The notes under the pieces are model-generated. The model ran no database searches. It worked only from the letters and a program-made list of their open reading frames with translations, and was not told the DNA's origin. A stretch of 64,000 nucleotides of DNA from Bacillota bacterium (GTDB lineage: Bacteria; Bacillota; Clostridia; Christensenellales; SZUA-584), in NCBI GenBank assembly GCA_023391105.1, contig JAEWBO010000011.1, positions 46,500 to 110,499 on the forward strand. Direction: 5' to 3'. The position numbers were made by a program, and so were the translations under genes. This document shows positions 51,174-60,568 of this stretch, in pieces (position 1 is the first letter of the stretch; each line of letters begins with the position of its first letter).

Positions 51174-51506
51174 TTATTTCTCTGATTTCCACTCGCTCGT
51201 ATCCACGTCGCCCTCAAAATCCACCGTGAAAAGCCATGCTTGCTCTTCTGCCACGGATTCCGGCACATCGTAGACATGATCGTTGATGGCCGAAATGACG
51301 CCGCTTACAGGCGCGTGCACCTCAACAACCGCTTTTGTGGACTCAACCATCGCACAGGGCTCGCCCTTTCGCACATCGAGCCCAACGGCCGGAAGCTCTA
51401 TATAGACAACATCCCCGGGTATTGCACTGCCGACAAGCCCGACAGTGGCAATGTTACCGCAAAGACGTATCCATTCGTTCTGCGTTGTATAATACGTTAT
51501 ATCCAC
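51174..51506 (-). CDS. GcvH-like lipoyl-domain protein
   Basis: The 110-residue protein resembles the glycine cleavage H protein: YYTTQNEWIRLCGNIATVGL, then GDVVYIELPAVG and the lipoyl-lysine loop MVESTKAVVEVHAPVSG. The C-terminal helix of full GcvH is missing. The GTG at 51506 is chosen because GGGGGG lies six bases upstream. No gcvT, gcvP or lipoate ligase is near, so it may serve another lipoyl-carrier role. Confidence 0.8.
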   Translation of the reverse strand: MDITYYTTQNEWIRLCGNIATVGLVGSAIPGDVVYIELPAVGLDVRKGEPCAMVESTKAVVEVHAPVSGVISAINDHVYDVPESVAEEQAWLFTVDFEGDVDTSEWKSEK

Positions 51507-51525
51507 ACATAGCCCCCCTTGTCTT

Positions 51526-51614
51526 ATTGCTCCGACGATCAAAGATATCAAAGTTGGAGCAATGTACTCCGACTGGACAAACATTTCTCATTCCATTCAA
51601 TTGATATGTTGTCC
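51526..51614 (-). other. Structured leader of the GcvH-like gene
   Basis: Three potential stems lie before the gene: GGACAA-CAT with ATGTTTGTCC (51575-51614), GGAG with CTCC around TACATTG, and ATTGCTCC with GGAGCAAT (51526-51563, 8 bp perfect). The last two share bases and exclude each other. No glycine riboswitch core was seen. Confidence 0.4.
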
Positions 51615-51668
51615 GTCTCCGTAATAAGTTAAGGATAGAATATACTATGAGTGCGCAAAACTGTTTGC

Positions 51669-51977
51669 TTACTTCTTTTTCAGGTAGTCCTTAAACCGCC
51701 TTCTGAAAATAATCACATATGCAATTACCGCAGGCATGATCGTTCCAAGGCTAACAAAGTATGCCCAGCTATATCCCAAATAGTCAAGCACGCCGGTGAT
51801 CACAGCAACCGGCCCGATAAACCAGCAGAATTTCCTCAGCATTTTGTTCGCGTCTTCCTTCATGGCCTTTGGATATTCGTTGTTAAACGCCGGCCCTTTA
51901 CCGGTAAAAGCCGAGTACAGTGCCAAAACTCCAACGACGATCATAAAAACAGCCATCATTTTGTTCATATCTTCCAA
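51669..51977 (-). CDS. DUF3784-like small membrane protein
   Basis: A 102-residue protein with two or three TM helices (MMAVFMIVVGVLALYSAF, WFIGPVAVITGVLDYLGY, VSLGTIMPAVIAYVIIF) and a basic C-terminus (RRRFKDYLKKK). It fits the DUF3784 pattern, of unknown function. It is 12 bp after cysS and may share its transcript. Confidence 0.65.
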   Translation of the reverse strand: MEDMNKMMAVFMIVVGVLALYSAFTGKGPAFNNEYPKAMKEDANKMLRKFCWFIGPVAVITGVLDYLGYSWAYFVSLGTIMPAVIAYVIIFRRRFKDYLKKK

Positions 51978-51989
51978 TTGTCTGGCTCC

Positions 51990-53366
51990 TTATCTTTTGC
52001 TTATTTTGACGCCCTCTGGCGTGTCCTTCAAGTCATAACCCAATGCTGTTATCTTATCGCGCAGTGCATCCGCTTGCGCATAATCGCGTGCTTTTCGCGC
52101 TTCCTGGCGCTGCTGAGCCAGCACCATAATCTCTTCCGGTACCTTTTCATCTTCAGGCAAAAGCCCCAGCACCCCCAGCACCTTGTCAAGCGCCTCCAGC
52201 GCTTCTTTCGCGCTTTGCGCCCCTTTGCCTTCTTCGAATGCAAGGTTAATATCACGAACATATTCAAAAATCACACCGATGGCTTCTGCGGTATTCAAGT
52301 CGTCATCCATCGCGTTTTTGAACTGGTTCTCAAGCGAACAGATGTCCTTGAACACATCCACCTTATCCGTTGAGCCCGTTGCGGCAATATGCTTCAAATT
52401 GTCTCGGCAGTTTTTGATGCGCGCCATGGCGGATGCCGCCTGCATAATCAGTTCCTCACTGAAGTTAATCGGATTGCGATAATGAGCCGATAGCATGAAC
52501 AGCCTTACAACCTTTAAGTCATATTTCTTTGCAATATCACGTACAGTAAAGAAGTTGCCCTTGGATTTGGACATCTTTTCGTTGTTCACGTTGATATAGC
52601 CATTGTGCATCCAATACTTAGCAAACGGCTTACCCGTGGCCGCTTCAGACTGCGCGATTTCATTCTCATGATGCGGGAAAACAAGGTCCTGTCCGCCGCC
52701 GTGTATATCGATGGTGTCACCAAGGTACTTCATGCTCATGGCGCTGCACTCGATATGCCAGCCCGGGCGTCCTTTGCCCCATGGGCTATCCCAACTGTCC
52801 TCGCCCTGTTTTGCGGCCTTCCAAAGTGCGAAATCCTCAGGGTTTTTCTTGACCTCTGTCACGTCGATACGCGCACCCACCTGCAAGTCTTCGAGCGATT
52901 GTCCGGAAAGCTTGCCGTATTCGGGAAAGCTTGAGACATCAAAATAGACATCTCCGCCCGATTCATAAGCATGACCCGACTCGACGAGCTTCTTCACCAG
53001 ATTGATGATGTCACCGATATGCTCGGTCGCCCTCGGATGCACCGTGGCAGGCTGAATGCCGAGCCCCTTGGCATCCGTGTAATACTCCGTTATAAAGCGT
53101 TCACCGAGCTCTTTTAAACTCGTTTTCTCCTCGGCTGCCCTTGCAATCATCTTATCGTCCACGTCCGTGAAGTTCTGTACAAACGTGACATCAAGCCCTG
53201 AATATTCAAAATAACGGCGCAGCGTATCGAAAATAATGAACGGCCGCGCATTGCCAATATGGAAAAAGTTGTACACAGTGGGGCCGCAGGCATATATCTT
53301 TGCTTTGCCGGGCTCAACAGGTACAAACTCTTCTTTCTTTCGTGTCATCGTGTTAAAAAGCTTCAA
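51990..53366 (-). CDS. cysS: Cysteinyl-tRNA synthetase
   Basis: Class I synthetase that charges tRNA-Cys. The HIGH motif is in YNFFHIGNARP and KMSKS in EKMSKSKGNFFTV. Zinc ligands are the Cys in YACGPTVYN and in HIECSAMS. The 458 residues are normal. The start is TTG at 53366 with GGGGAG seven bases upstream. The leader is only about 27 bases, so no T-box fits. Confidence 0.96.
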   Translation of the reverse strand: MKLFNTMTRKKEEFVPVEPGKAKIYACGPTVYNFFHIGNARPFIIFDTLRRYFEYSGLDVTFVQNFTDVDDKMIARAAEEKTSLKELGERFITEYYTDAKGLGIQPATVHPRATEHIGDIINLVKKLVESGHAYESGGDVYFDVSSFPEYGKLSGQSLEDLQVGARIDVTEVKKNPEDFALWKAAKQGEDSWDSPWGKGRPGWHIECSAMSMKYLGDTIDIHGGGQDLVFPHHENEIAQSEAATGKPFAKYWMHNGYINVNNEKMSKSKGNFFTVRDIAKKYDLKVVRLFMLSAHYRNPINFSEELIMQAASAMARIKNCRDNLKHIAATGSTDKVDVFKDICSLENQFKNAMDDDLNTAEAIGVIFEYVRDINLAFEEGKGAQSAKEALEALDKVLGVLGLLPEDEKVPEEIMVLAQQRQEARKARDYAQADALRDKITALGYDLKDTPEGVKISKR

Positions 53367-53399
53367 ACCAACACTCCCCTGTCCTGCTTTAATCGCATC

Positions 53400-53429
53400 A
53401 TTATATTATATGCAGCCGCCAAAAGTCAA
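53400..53429 (-). promoter_or_regulatory. Sigma-A promoter of cysS
   Basis: On the minus strand TTGACT (53424-53429), 18 bp, TATAAT (53400-53405); a second overlapping TATAAT is at 53405-53410. Confidence 0.75.
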
Positions 53430-53575
53430 TTGACTTAAGGGCTGTTTATATGCCTGACAGGCCGCATAGCCGCCGTTTAAATTGTACATCAAAGCTTCTC
53501 GTCTCTGCCGCTTTGAATTCAACCCGCACCTCGCCTGTGCCGTTTTTCTCCACTCCGAATTCCGGTACCCGTCTA

Positions 53576-53607
53576 TTAAAAACAATGCCCGCTTATTAGC
53601 GGGCATT
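53576..53607 (-). terminator. Rho-independent terminator after ftsZ
   Basis: A perfect 10-bp stem AATGCCCGCT / AGCGGGCATT with a 4-base loop is followed on the minus strand by GTTTTTAAT. It lies just past the ftsZ stop at 53616. Confidence 0.88.
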
Positions 53608-53615
53608 CGACTGAC

Positions 53616-54752
53616 TTAAAAATCCTTCTTTATGCGTTTCCTACGCAAAAACGGTGGAATATCCAGTTCGTTGCCTGTTTCAAAACCACTGACTGCCGGT
53701 GATTTCTTCTCAGGTCTGACAGGTATAAACACATCACTGTCGTCGTTGATGGCAAAATCGATCTCTTCTTTGACGGAAGCCGGTTTTGGTCTGCGAATGC
53801 CGCTGAAGCCCGTCGCGATTACAGTGATACGCACCTCGTCTTCCAGCCTGTCGTCGGTATCCGCACCGAAGAAAATATTTGCTTCTGGATCGGCAGCCTG
53901 ACGAATCAGATTGGCAGCCTCTTCGATTTCGAGCAGACTCATTGTCGGGTCGCCCGTGACGTTGTAGAGAATGCCTCTCGCCCCTTCTATGCTCGTTTCG
54001 AGCAGCGGGCTTTGAATGGCCTGCTTGGCGGCATCCATCGTCTTGTTGTCGCCGTAGCCCACGCCTATGCCCATGTGCGCCACGCCGCGTTCCATCATGA
54101 CGGTTCGCACATCCGCAAAGTCGAGGTTGACAAGCGCGGGTTTTACGATTAAGTCTGTGATACCCTGAATGCCCTGCCGCAGCACATCATCCGCTACGCG
54201 GAACGCTTCCAGCATCGATGTGCCTTTGCCGATCACCTGCAGCAATTTGTCGTTGGGAATGGTGACAATGGTGTCTACAGCTTCGGTCAGTTGAGCATGT
54301 CCCTCCTTCGCGCGCGTGATGCGCTGTCCGCCTTCGAACATGAAAGGCATCGTGACAACGGCTACCGTGAGTATTTTCTTCTGTCGCGCTATCTCGGCAA
54401 TCACAGGTGCTGCACCCGTTCCGGTGCCGCCGCCAAGACCTGCCGCGACATAGATCAGATTTGCTCCGTCTACAATGGACGTCAGCTCATCAATGCTTTC
54501 TTCGGCAGCACGGCGGCCAATGGCTGGGTCCCCGCCCACGCCAAGTCCGCTCGTCAGCTTTTCACCGATTTGAACTTTGTTCTTTGCTTTTGAGAGTAAC
54601 AACGCCTGCTTGTCCGTATTCACGGCATAAAATTCCGCGCCCGACACGCCATGATCAATCATGCGATTCACGGCGTTGTTGCCGGCTCCGCCCACGCCGA
54701 TCACTTTAATTTTGGCAATGCTGTCCTGCTCAATATCGATTTCTAATGGCAT
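53616..54752 (-). CDS. ftsZ: Cell division protein FtsZ
   Basis: Tubulin-like GTPase that forms the division ring. The GTP-binding motif is AAGLGGGTGTGAAPVIAEIA, with KVIGVGGAGNNAVNRMI at the start. A short linker leads to the conserved C-terminal peptide LDIPPFLRRKR, which binds FtsA. The 378 residues are typical. AAGGGGG precedes the ATG. It is 23 bp after ftsA. Confidence 0.96.
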   Translation of the reverse strand: MPLEIDIEQDSIAKIKVIGVGGAGNNAVNRMIDHGVSGAEFYAVNTDKQALLLSKAKNKVQIGEKLTSGLGVGGDPAIGRRAAEESIDELTSIVDGANLIYVAAGLGGGTGTGAAPVIAEIARQKKILTVAVVTMPFMFEGGQRITRAKEGHAQLTEAVDTIVTIPNDKLLQVIGKGTSMLEAFRVADDVLRQGIQGITDLIVKPALVNLDFADVRTVMMERGVAHMGIGVGYGDNKTMDAAKQAIQSPLLETSIEGARGILYNVTGDPTMSLLEIEEAANLIRQAADPEANIFFGADTDDRLEDEVRITVIATGFSGIRRPKPASVKEEIDFAINDDSDVFIPVRPEKKSPAVSGFETGNELDIPPFLRRKRIKKDF

Positions 54753-54775
54753 ATTGACCCCCTTAATGAGAACGT

Positions 54776-55963
54776 CTAATCGAACATTCTTTTCGAAATT
54801 CGTTCCAATAACGCTAAACCGCCCGACTCATTATGAAATCTTTCTTCAAATACATAGTCGAGCAGTGCAAGCACTGTATGATAGTTGGGCTTTGATAGCT
54901 GTGGCGCCTCAATTGGTGAGATACGCACCTGTCTTTTGAGGAGCCGCTGAAGCATTTCCTTGGCTCCTTTCATCATCGCTATCCCGCCGCCCGAAAGATA
55001 AATCCGTGTTCTTCTCGCAACGCTTAACGGACTCTGTTCGAAAGCGTTGCATATGTGCATAGAAAGATGCTCAACCCTGGCATCAATAACCTCTGATACC
55101 AAAGCATGACTATATTTTTCCAACCGACCTGAACCTTGCTTTGCATAATCATATAACTTAGTACCAGTATTTTCGAGCCCAAAAGAATACCGCTTCTTTA
55201 TCTGCTCTGCTGTGTCGATGTCCATATTGATCACAATCGAAAGATCGTTGGCAATATGCATGCCGCCAGCCTGTATTGTCTTATTATATACAATGGCGTC
55301 GCCATAGACAACTGTCACATTAGTGTCATAATAACCCACATTCACCAGCACAGCGCTGCAGTCCCGCTCTTCTGCCGGCACAAGAAACAAACTTTCTGCG
55401 AGTACCTCCGGAATAAATGCCGCAACCTTGACACCCAGGCTTTGAAGCAGCGCCGTTGCATCGTCTATAAACTCATTTTTCGCGAATACCAGAGACACAA
55501 CACCATGCAGCTCGCTTGCTTCAGCATCAATAACATCGACATAATGATGACCGTCTTCAAGCACAAAATACACGGGAGTGCTGTTGACGACTGTGTAAAG
55601 CGAATCGTCGTACCCTTGTTCAGCGTCTTTAACGAGTCTTTCAATATCGCTGATTGCGACACGATTGCCCTGAACCTTGGCAAACCCTTGCTGACATACC
55701 ACCTTGGTGAATACACCCGGCACTCCAACGAATATTTCTTTAATTCGTTTTCTTGCTTTTTTTTCGGCAAGCTCCAGCGCTTTTGCTATTGCTTCCTCGA
55801 CGTTTGAGGGCTTAAGCCACCGGCCATTTTTTAAACCTTCATATTTTGCCTCGCCGGACCCTAATACCTCAAAGCGCCCTATCGATTTTTCACGACCGAT
55901 CACACAAATGATCTTAGACGTGCCAAACTCAATAGCGGCCGTCACGTTCTTCATAGCCCGCAA
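54776..55963 (-). CDS. ftsA: Cell division protein FtsA
   Basis: Actin-like protein that tethers FtsZ to the membrane. The phosphate loops IEFGTSKIICVIG and VLVNVGYYDTNVTVV and the adenosine loop IYLSGGGIAMMKG are clear. The C-terminal SGGLALLERISKRMF could be the amphipathic membrane helix. The TTG at 55963 has AAGGGG five bases upstream, while the ATG at 55954 lies farther away. Length 395. Confidence 0.92.
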   Translation of the reverse strand: MRAMKNVTAAIEFGTSKIICVIGREKSIGRFEVLGSGEAKYEGLKNGRWLKPSNVEEAIAKALELAEKKARKRIKEIFVGVPGVFTKVVCQQGFAKVQGNRVAISDIERLVKDAEQGYDDSLYTVVNSTPVYFVLEDGHHYVDVIDAEASELHGVVSLVFAKNEFIDDATALLQSLGVKVAAFIPEVLAESLFLVPAEERDCSAVLVNVGYYDTNVTVVYGDAIVYNKTIQAGGMHIANDLSIVINMDIDTAEQIKKRYSFGLENTGTKLYDYAKQGSGRLEKYSHALVSEVIDARVEHLSMHICNAFEQSPLSVARRTRIYLSGGGIAMMKGAKEMLQRLLKRQVRISPIEAPQLSKPNYHTVLALLDYVFEERFHNESGGLALLERISKRMFD

Positions 55964-56012
55964 GATATCCCCTTAACAAAATCAAACAAACAATAGTATT
56001 ATCACCATTAAT

Positions 56013-56040
56013 ATAATACCATGTTTATAGATTATAACAA
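56013..56040 (-). promoter_or_regulatory. Sigma-A-like promoter upstream of ftsA
   Basis: On the minus strand TTGTTA (56035-56040), 16 bp, TATTAT (56013-56018), in the 87-bp gap between ftsQ and ftsA. It would give ftsA-ftsZ a transcript independent of the mur genes. Confidence 0.55.
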
Positions 56041-56050
56041 TATTTTTAAG

Positions 56051-56764
56051 TTAATTCTCTCTATAATATGCATTTTTCACCGAAGACACATCTAAAACAC
56101 CGCCAGATTTGCCAAACTGTGCAATTCCTTGCTTAGAAGCTTCAACGAGCCGGAGCTTTTCCGCCAGCTCCGTATCATCACCAAGCTCGACAATGAGGCC
56201 GTCGGACAGCGTCATTGCGATGTCGGCGGCCAGCGAAATATCAATGGTATTTACCGCAAATCCCGCCACAGCTGATGCATCCAGAACACGCATGAGCACG
56301 CCAATCTTAAACGTGTCGGTGGTTCCGATCTGGTTGCCGACTGCCATAGAATCGGCTGGTAAGCCGATAACAAGCGGATAAGGCGCTTCCTCAGGCGTCA
56401 TGACAACCTTAAGCACCCATCCCTCATGATCGATAACCACAAAAGCACCGTCCTTCTCGATACAGGCTGCTTCTTTTCTCTCCTCTATTGTAATCAGAAC
56501 GCTATCCGGGTACTTGAATTCAACCTCAATCGGCTTGATATACGGATCTGAGGCCAGCGCATTCAGCACCTCCTGCTTGTCCACCAAATATATGCTCTCA
56601 TGATATTCCAGCCCCGAGAGAGCAATTATACTGTCCTGACTGCGGGTTTCACATCCCGCAACATTAATTTTTCTCACCTTAAAAAGCTCATAGGCCACAA
56701 AAACGAGCGCGCAAAGGAATATCACCAAAGAGATAACCGTCAGCATCTTTTTGCCTTTTCTCAA
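56051..56764 (-). CDS. ftsQ: Cell division protein FtsQ/DivIB
   Basis: Divisome membrane protein. A basic N-terminus and one TM (MLTVISLVIFLCALVFVAYE) are followed by a POTRA domain (LFKVRKINVAGCETRSQDSI) and the FtsQ-type C-terminal domain (ITIEERKEAACIEKDGAFVV). The 237 residues fit. It lies between murA and ftsA, the usual site. Confidence 0.9.
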   Translation of the reverse strand: MRKGKKMLTVISLVIFLCALVFVAYELFKVRKINVAGCETRSQDSIIALSGLEYHESIYLVDKQEVLNALASDPYIKPIEVEFKYPDSVLITIEERKEAACIEKDGAFVVIDHEGWVLKVVMTPEEAPYPLVIGLPADSMAVGNQIGTTDTFKIGVLMRVLDASAVAGFAVNTIDISLAADIAMTLSDGLIVELGDDTELAEKLRLVEASKQGIAQFGKSGGVLDVSSVKNAYYREN

Positions 56765-56773
56765 AGTATAAAA

Positions 56774-58027
56774 CTACTCCTCTCTTTTGATATCCGCTCC
56801 GAGCAAATTGAGCTCCTGCTCAAATGTTTCATAACCTCTGTCAATGATCTTCGCATGTTCAACAACAGTGGTCCCTTCCGCACAAAGACCCGCCAGTACA
56901 AGCGCCGCACCGCCGCGCAAATCCATCGCACTGACATCCGCGCCGTGAAGCTTTTCAACGCCTTTTATAACCGCCACATTGTTTTTGATGACAATGTTTG
57001 CGCCCATTCTTTGCAGCTCGCTCACATGCTTAAACCGGTTGTCAAAAACGCTCTCCACGATAATGCTTGTGCCGCGTGCAATGCACGCCGTCATGCACAT
57101 TTGTGCCTGCATATCCGTCGGAAACCCGGGATATGGGCCTGTCTCGATCAGATGCATTTCCTTCGGGCGTCCCTGCCCCGTCACTGTAATGGCATCATCA
57201 TATACGTCAATCTTGGCTCCCGTCTCTTTTAACTTAGCGGTGATGGAATACAGGTGCTCAGGAACAACGTTCTTCAACGTGATGCGGCCGTTTGTGACCA
57301 CGGCGGCTGCCATAAACGTGCCCGCCACGATTCTATCGGGCATGCAAGTATAAGTAAAACCGCCCAAATGGCTTTTTCCTTCTATCGTCACCGTGCTCGT
57401 CCCAGCACCCTTCACATCGCCGCCCATCTGATTGATGACTTTTTGCAGCTCGATGATTTCTGGTTCTCTCGCCGCGTTTCTGATCGTTGTGTGACCCGGC
57501 GCCAGAGCCGCCGCCATCATCAGATTTTCTGTGGCCCCCACACTAGGATAATCGAGATGAACATCGCCGCCCTTTAGCTTTTTTCCCTCGCACATGATAT
57601 GACCGCCTGCTTCGGTGACATTCACACCAAGGCTGCGAAGACCTCTTAAGTGCAGGTCGATCGGCCTGCTCCCGATTTCGCACCCACCCGGATAAGTAAA
57701 GCGCGCCATTCGAAAACGCGCAAGGATCGGCCCCATCATAAATATCGATGAACGAATCTCTTTTGCCAGCCTGTCAGGCATCTCCCAACGCAGCGCACGC
57801 CGTGTGTCAATGACCAAACGGTCTTTTTCAAATGCGACATAAGCACCGATGTGTTCTAGTATGGACAGCATGTAGTATACATCTGAAATTGCTGGCCAGT
57901 TCTGTATAATCACCGGCTCCTCTGTAAGTAACGCAGCCGCAAACACAGGAAGCGCGGCATTTTTCGCACCCTGCACAGCGATTTCGCCCTCCAGCCTTGA
58001 ACCGCCGTTTATTATCAATTTTGCCAT
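56774..58027 (-). CDS. murA: UDP-N-acetylglucosamine 1-carboxyvinyltransferase MurA
   Basis: First committed enzyme of peptidoglycan synthesis and fosfomycin target. It begins MAKLIINGGSRLEGEIAVQG with AKNAALPV, has the catalytic Cys in PGGCEIGSRPIDLHLRG, and ends GLCAEGTTVVEHAKIIDRGY. The ATG at 58027 follows GGAGG by five bases. It occupies the slot where murG, murC or murB is common. Confidence 0.95.
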   Translation of the reverse strand: MAKLIINGGSRLEGEIAVQGAKNAALPVFAAALLTEEPVIIQNWPAISDVYYMLSILEHIGAYVAFEKDRLVIDTRRALRWEMPDRLAKEIRSSIFMMGPILARFRMARFTYPGGCEIGSRPIDLHLRGLRSLGVNVTEAGGHIMCEGKKLKGGDVHLDYPSVGATENLMMAAALAPGHTTIRNAAREPEIIELQKVINQMGGDVKGAGTSTVTIEGKSHLGGFTYTCMPDRIVAGTFMAAAVVTNGRITLKNVVPEHLYSITAKLKETGAKIDVYDDAITVTGQGRPKEMHLIETGPYPGFPTDMQAQMCMTACIARGTSIIVESVFDNRFKHVSELQRMGANIVIKNNVAVIKGVEKLHGADVSAMDLRGGAALVLAGLCAEGTTVVEHAKIIDRGYETFEQELNLLGADIKREE

Positions 58028-58092
58028 ATTGGCCTCCCCGCATATCATCTATCACATAATAATATCTTATGCCATTGAGGCCGATTTGTGCT

Positions 58093-59199
58093 TTAGGCAG
58101 TGTGTGTCTGTTTGGATATGTTAAGCAACACGCCGATGCAGCCCATAAAAATAATGAGCGACGTTCTGCCCGCGCTGATAAACGGCAGCACCACACCGGT
58201 AGGCGGAATAAGGCCCGTCACAACAGCGACGTTGATGAAAACCTGTATCGCAATCAGTGCCGTCATGCCCGTGGCAAGCATGGTGCCAAACATATTGGGC
58301 GCGCGAAGCGCGATGCGCACGCCCCGCCAAATGAGCACACCAAACGCGGCGAGCACGAGGATGCCGCCGAAAAAGCCGAGTTCCTCCACGATAATCGCAA
58401 ATATGCAGTCGGATTCCATGTATGGAAGGTAAAGATATTTCTGACGTGAGTGTCCGAGACCAAGGCCAAAGAAACCGCCCGATCCAATAGAATACAGCGA
58501 TTGAACGAGTTGGTAGCTCTCTTTGTCCGCATATTTCCATGGGTCCATGAACGCGAGTATTCTAGACATTCGATATGGTTCGGCGATCATCAAAATCGCT
58601 CCGCCGCCTATGCCGATACCGCCCATGATTCCGAAATGAGCAAGGTTGGCTCCGCCCACGAGCATCATCACAAACATCACGAGCGCAAGCGTGACCACGG
58701 CGCTGAAGTTAGGCTGTAACGCGAGCAATCCAGCAGCAATCAACAGCAACACGAGATAAGGCATCATGCCGTATTTGAACTGCTTCATCTTCTCCTGATT
58801 GATGGAAATGCCGGCCGCCATAAAGATGATAATCGCAAACTTGAGCACTTCGATGGATTGAAGATCCAGAAAGTAAAGGTTCACCCATCGCCGCGACCCG
58901 TTTCTCTCAATGCCGATGCCGGGAACGAAAACGAGTAGCATCAGCAGAAAGCCAATGCCCAATATGACAAAACGCAGCTTTTTATATTTGTTATAATCAA
59001 ACATTATACCGGCGATCATTACCACAACACCCATCGCCGCGCCGCTGACTTGCTTCCAGAAATAAAACAATGCATCATGACCAGTATTTGAACTGTCTTC
59101 CGCATAATAGTAGCTCGCGCTGAAAACCATCAGTATGCCAAACATTACAAGTATCATTGTTACAATCAGCAGCGGATAATCAATTGAACGCTTGGCCAT
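58093..59199 (-). CDS. ftsW: Peptidoglycan polymerase FtsW/SpoVE
   Basis: SEDS glycosyltransferase with about ten TM helices. Motifs include NGSRRWVNLYFLDLQSIEVL, GYMF-like loop sequences, and the C-terminal GLIPPTGVVLPFISAGRTSL. The 368 residues and its place between murD and murA fit FtsW or the sporulation form SpoVE; sequence alone does not separate them here. The usual GGSS near the end reads AGRT. Confidence 0.92.
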   Translation of the reverse strand: MAKRSIDYPLLIVTMILVMFGILMVFSASYYYAEDSSNTGHDALFYFWKQVSGAAMGVVVMIAGIMFDYNKYKKLRFVILGIGFLLMLLVFVPGIGIERNGSRRWVNLYFLDLQSIEVLKFAIIIFMAAGISINQEKMKQFKYGMMPYLVLLLIAAGLLALQPNFSAVVTLALVMFVMMLVGGANLAHFGIMGGIGIGGGAILMIAEPYRMSRILAFMDPWKYADKESYQLVQSLYSIGSGGFFGLGLGHSRQKYLYLPYMESDCIFAIIVEELGFFGGILVLAAFGVLIWRGVRIALRAPNMFGTMLATGMTALIAIQVFINVAVVTGLIPPTGVVLPFISAGRTSLIIFMGCIGVLLNISKQTHTA

Positions 59200-59207
59200 A
59201 GATCCCC

Positions 59208-60560
59208 CTAGAATGAATTAACGATGTCTTTAAACACTTTTCCTCTCTGCTCGAAGTCGCTGAACATATCGTAGCTTGCACACGCGGGAGAAAGCAACAC
59301 ATTCCATCCATCTTTAGCAAGCCCGCGCGCTTTTACAACCGCTTCTTCAAAGTCATCTGCCGTAACTATACTCTCAAACCCCACCGCTTTTGCATCATTC
59401 ATTATCTTAGCCTTTGTTGCGCCGATAGCGATGACGTTTTTTATCAGCGGCCCAAACCCTCCAAACAGCGAAACAAAGCTGCTCTGCTTGTCGTAGCCGC
59501 CTAAAATAAGCACTGTGGGGCGTGTCATTGCGGCAGCCGCCTTTTCCGTCGCATCCGGGTTGGTGCCTTTTGAGTCATTGATGTATCGTATGCCATCCAG
59601 CTCACGCACAAACTCGATACGATGCTCCACGCCTGGGAATGTCATCAGCGTATCGCGTATCACGCTCTCCGGGATATTGTAGCAGCGGGCCAGCGCAATC
59701 GCGGCCAGAGAATTCTCAAGGTTATGCGTCCCAGGTATTTTGATATCCTCCGGATGGCATATCACATGGATACCGTCTTCCTCCGCGCTGATGATGCGCC
59801 CTTCATCTATAGATACGCCGCGGTCCAGCCGAACTTGACGGGAAAACCAAATAATCTTAGATTTTTGCTTTCCTTCCATCTTGCGTGTAATCGCATTGTC
59901 GTAGTTGAGCACACAGAAGTCGTTTTCCGACTGGTTTTTGAATATGAGTTCCTTTGCCGCGGTATAGTTTTCCATCGTGCCATAGCGATTCAGATGGTCT
60001 TCTGTGACGTTGAGCACGGCACATGCGTGCGGCCGGTATGTATCGATGGTATCAAGCTGAAGTGCCGCTGTCTCGGCGACCACGATATCACCTTTTTGGG
60101 TTGTCAGCGCTTCTCCCGCAATGGGAATGCCGATATTACCCAGCACATGCGTACAAAAACCCGCGTTTTTGAATACTTCGCCCGTGAGCGCGGTGGTGGT
60201 GGTTTTTCCGTTCGTTCCCGTAATGGCGACGAAACCCGCCGGAGAAAAGAGGAAGCCCAGCTCTATCTCGCCGATGACCGGCTTGCCGTCCTGCTGCGCC
60301 TGCAAAATGAACGATAGGTTCATTGGCACCCCCGGGCTCAGCACCAACGCGTCGCATTCCTTGGCCACGGCATCCGCGTCCGCTCCGAGCGCCAGCTTTG
60401 CACGGCCTTCAAACTCACTGAATGTGCCCTCAGGGAATTGATCCGGTGTCTTCATGTCATAAAGCACAGCCTCGGCGCCCACGTCCAGCAGCAGCCGTGC
60501 GCTGGCAAGGCCGCTTTTTGCCATGCCTACCACCATGACTTTTTTGCCTTTGTAATTCAT
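59208..60560 (-). CDS. murD: UDP-N-acetylmuramoylalanine D-glutamate ligase MurD
   Basis: Adds D-Glu to UDP-MurNAc-L-Ala. VMVVGMAKSGLASARLLLD is the N-terminal Rossmann motif, ITGTNGKTTTTALTGEV the ATP site, and HRIEFVRELDGIRYINDSKG with TNPDATEKA a ligase signature. The 450 residues are standard. It follows mraY by 8 bp. Confidence 0.95.
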   Translation of the reverse strand: MNYKGKKVMVVGMAKSGLASARLLLDVGAEAVLYDMKTPDQFPEGTFSEFEGRAKLALGADADAVAKECDALVLSPGVPMNLSFILQAQQDGKPVIGEIELGFLFSPAGFVAITGTNGKTTTTALTGEVFKNAGFCTHVLGNIGIPIAGEALTTQKGDIVVAETAALQLDTIDTYRPHACAVLNVTEDHLNRYGTMENYTAAKELIFKNQSENDFCVLNYDNAITRKMEGKQKSKIIWFSRQVRLDRGVSIDEGRIISAEEDGIHVICHPEDIKIPGTHNLENSLAAIALARCYNIPESVIRDTLMTFPGVEHRIEFVRELDGIRYINDSKGTNPDATEKAAAAMTRPTVLILGGYDKQSSFVSLFGGFGPLIKNVIAIGATKAKIMNDAKAVGFESIVTADDFEEAVVKARGLAKDGWNVLLSPACASYDMFSDFEQRGKVFKDIVNSF

Positions 60561-60568
60561 GCTTCCCC

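Noticed and set aside
51507..51620. A glycine riboswitch before the GcvH-like gene
   Set aside because: The stems present do not include the conserved glycine aptamer core.
53367..53400. A T-box in front of cysS
   Set aside because: The promoter leaves a leader of only about 27 bases, and no T-box core sequence is present.
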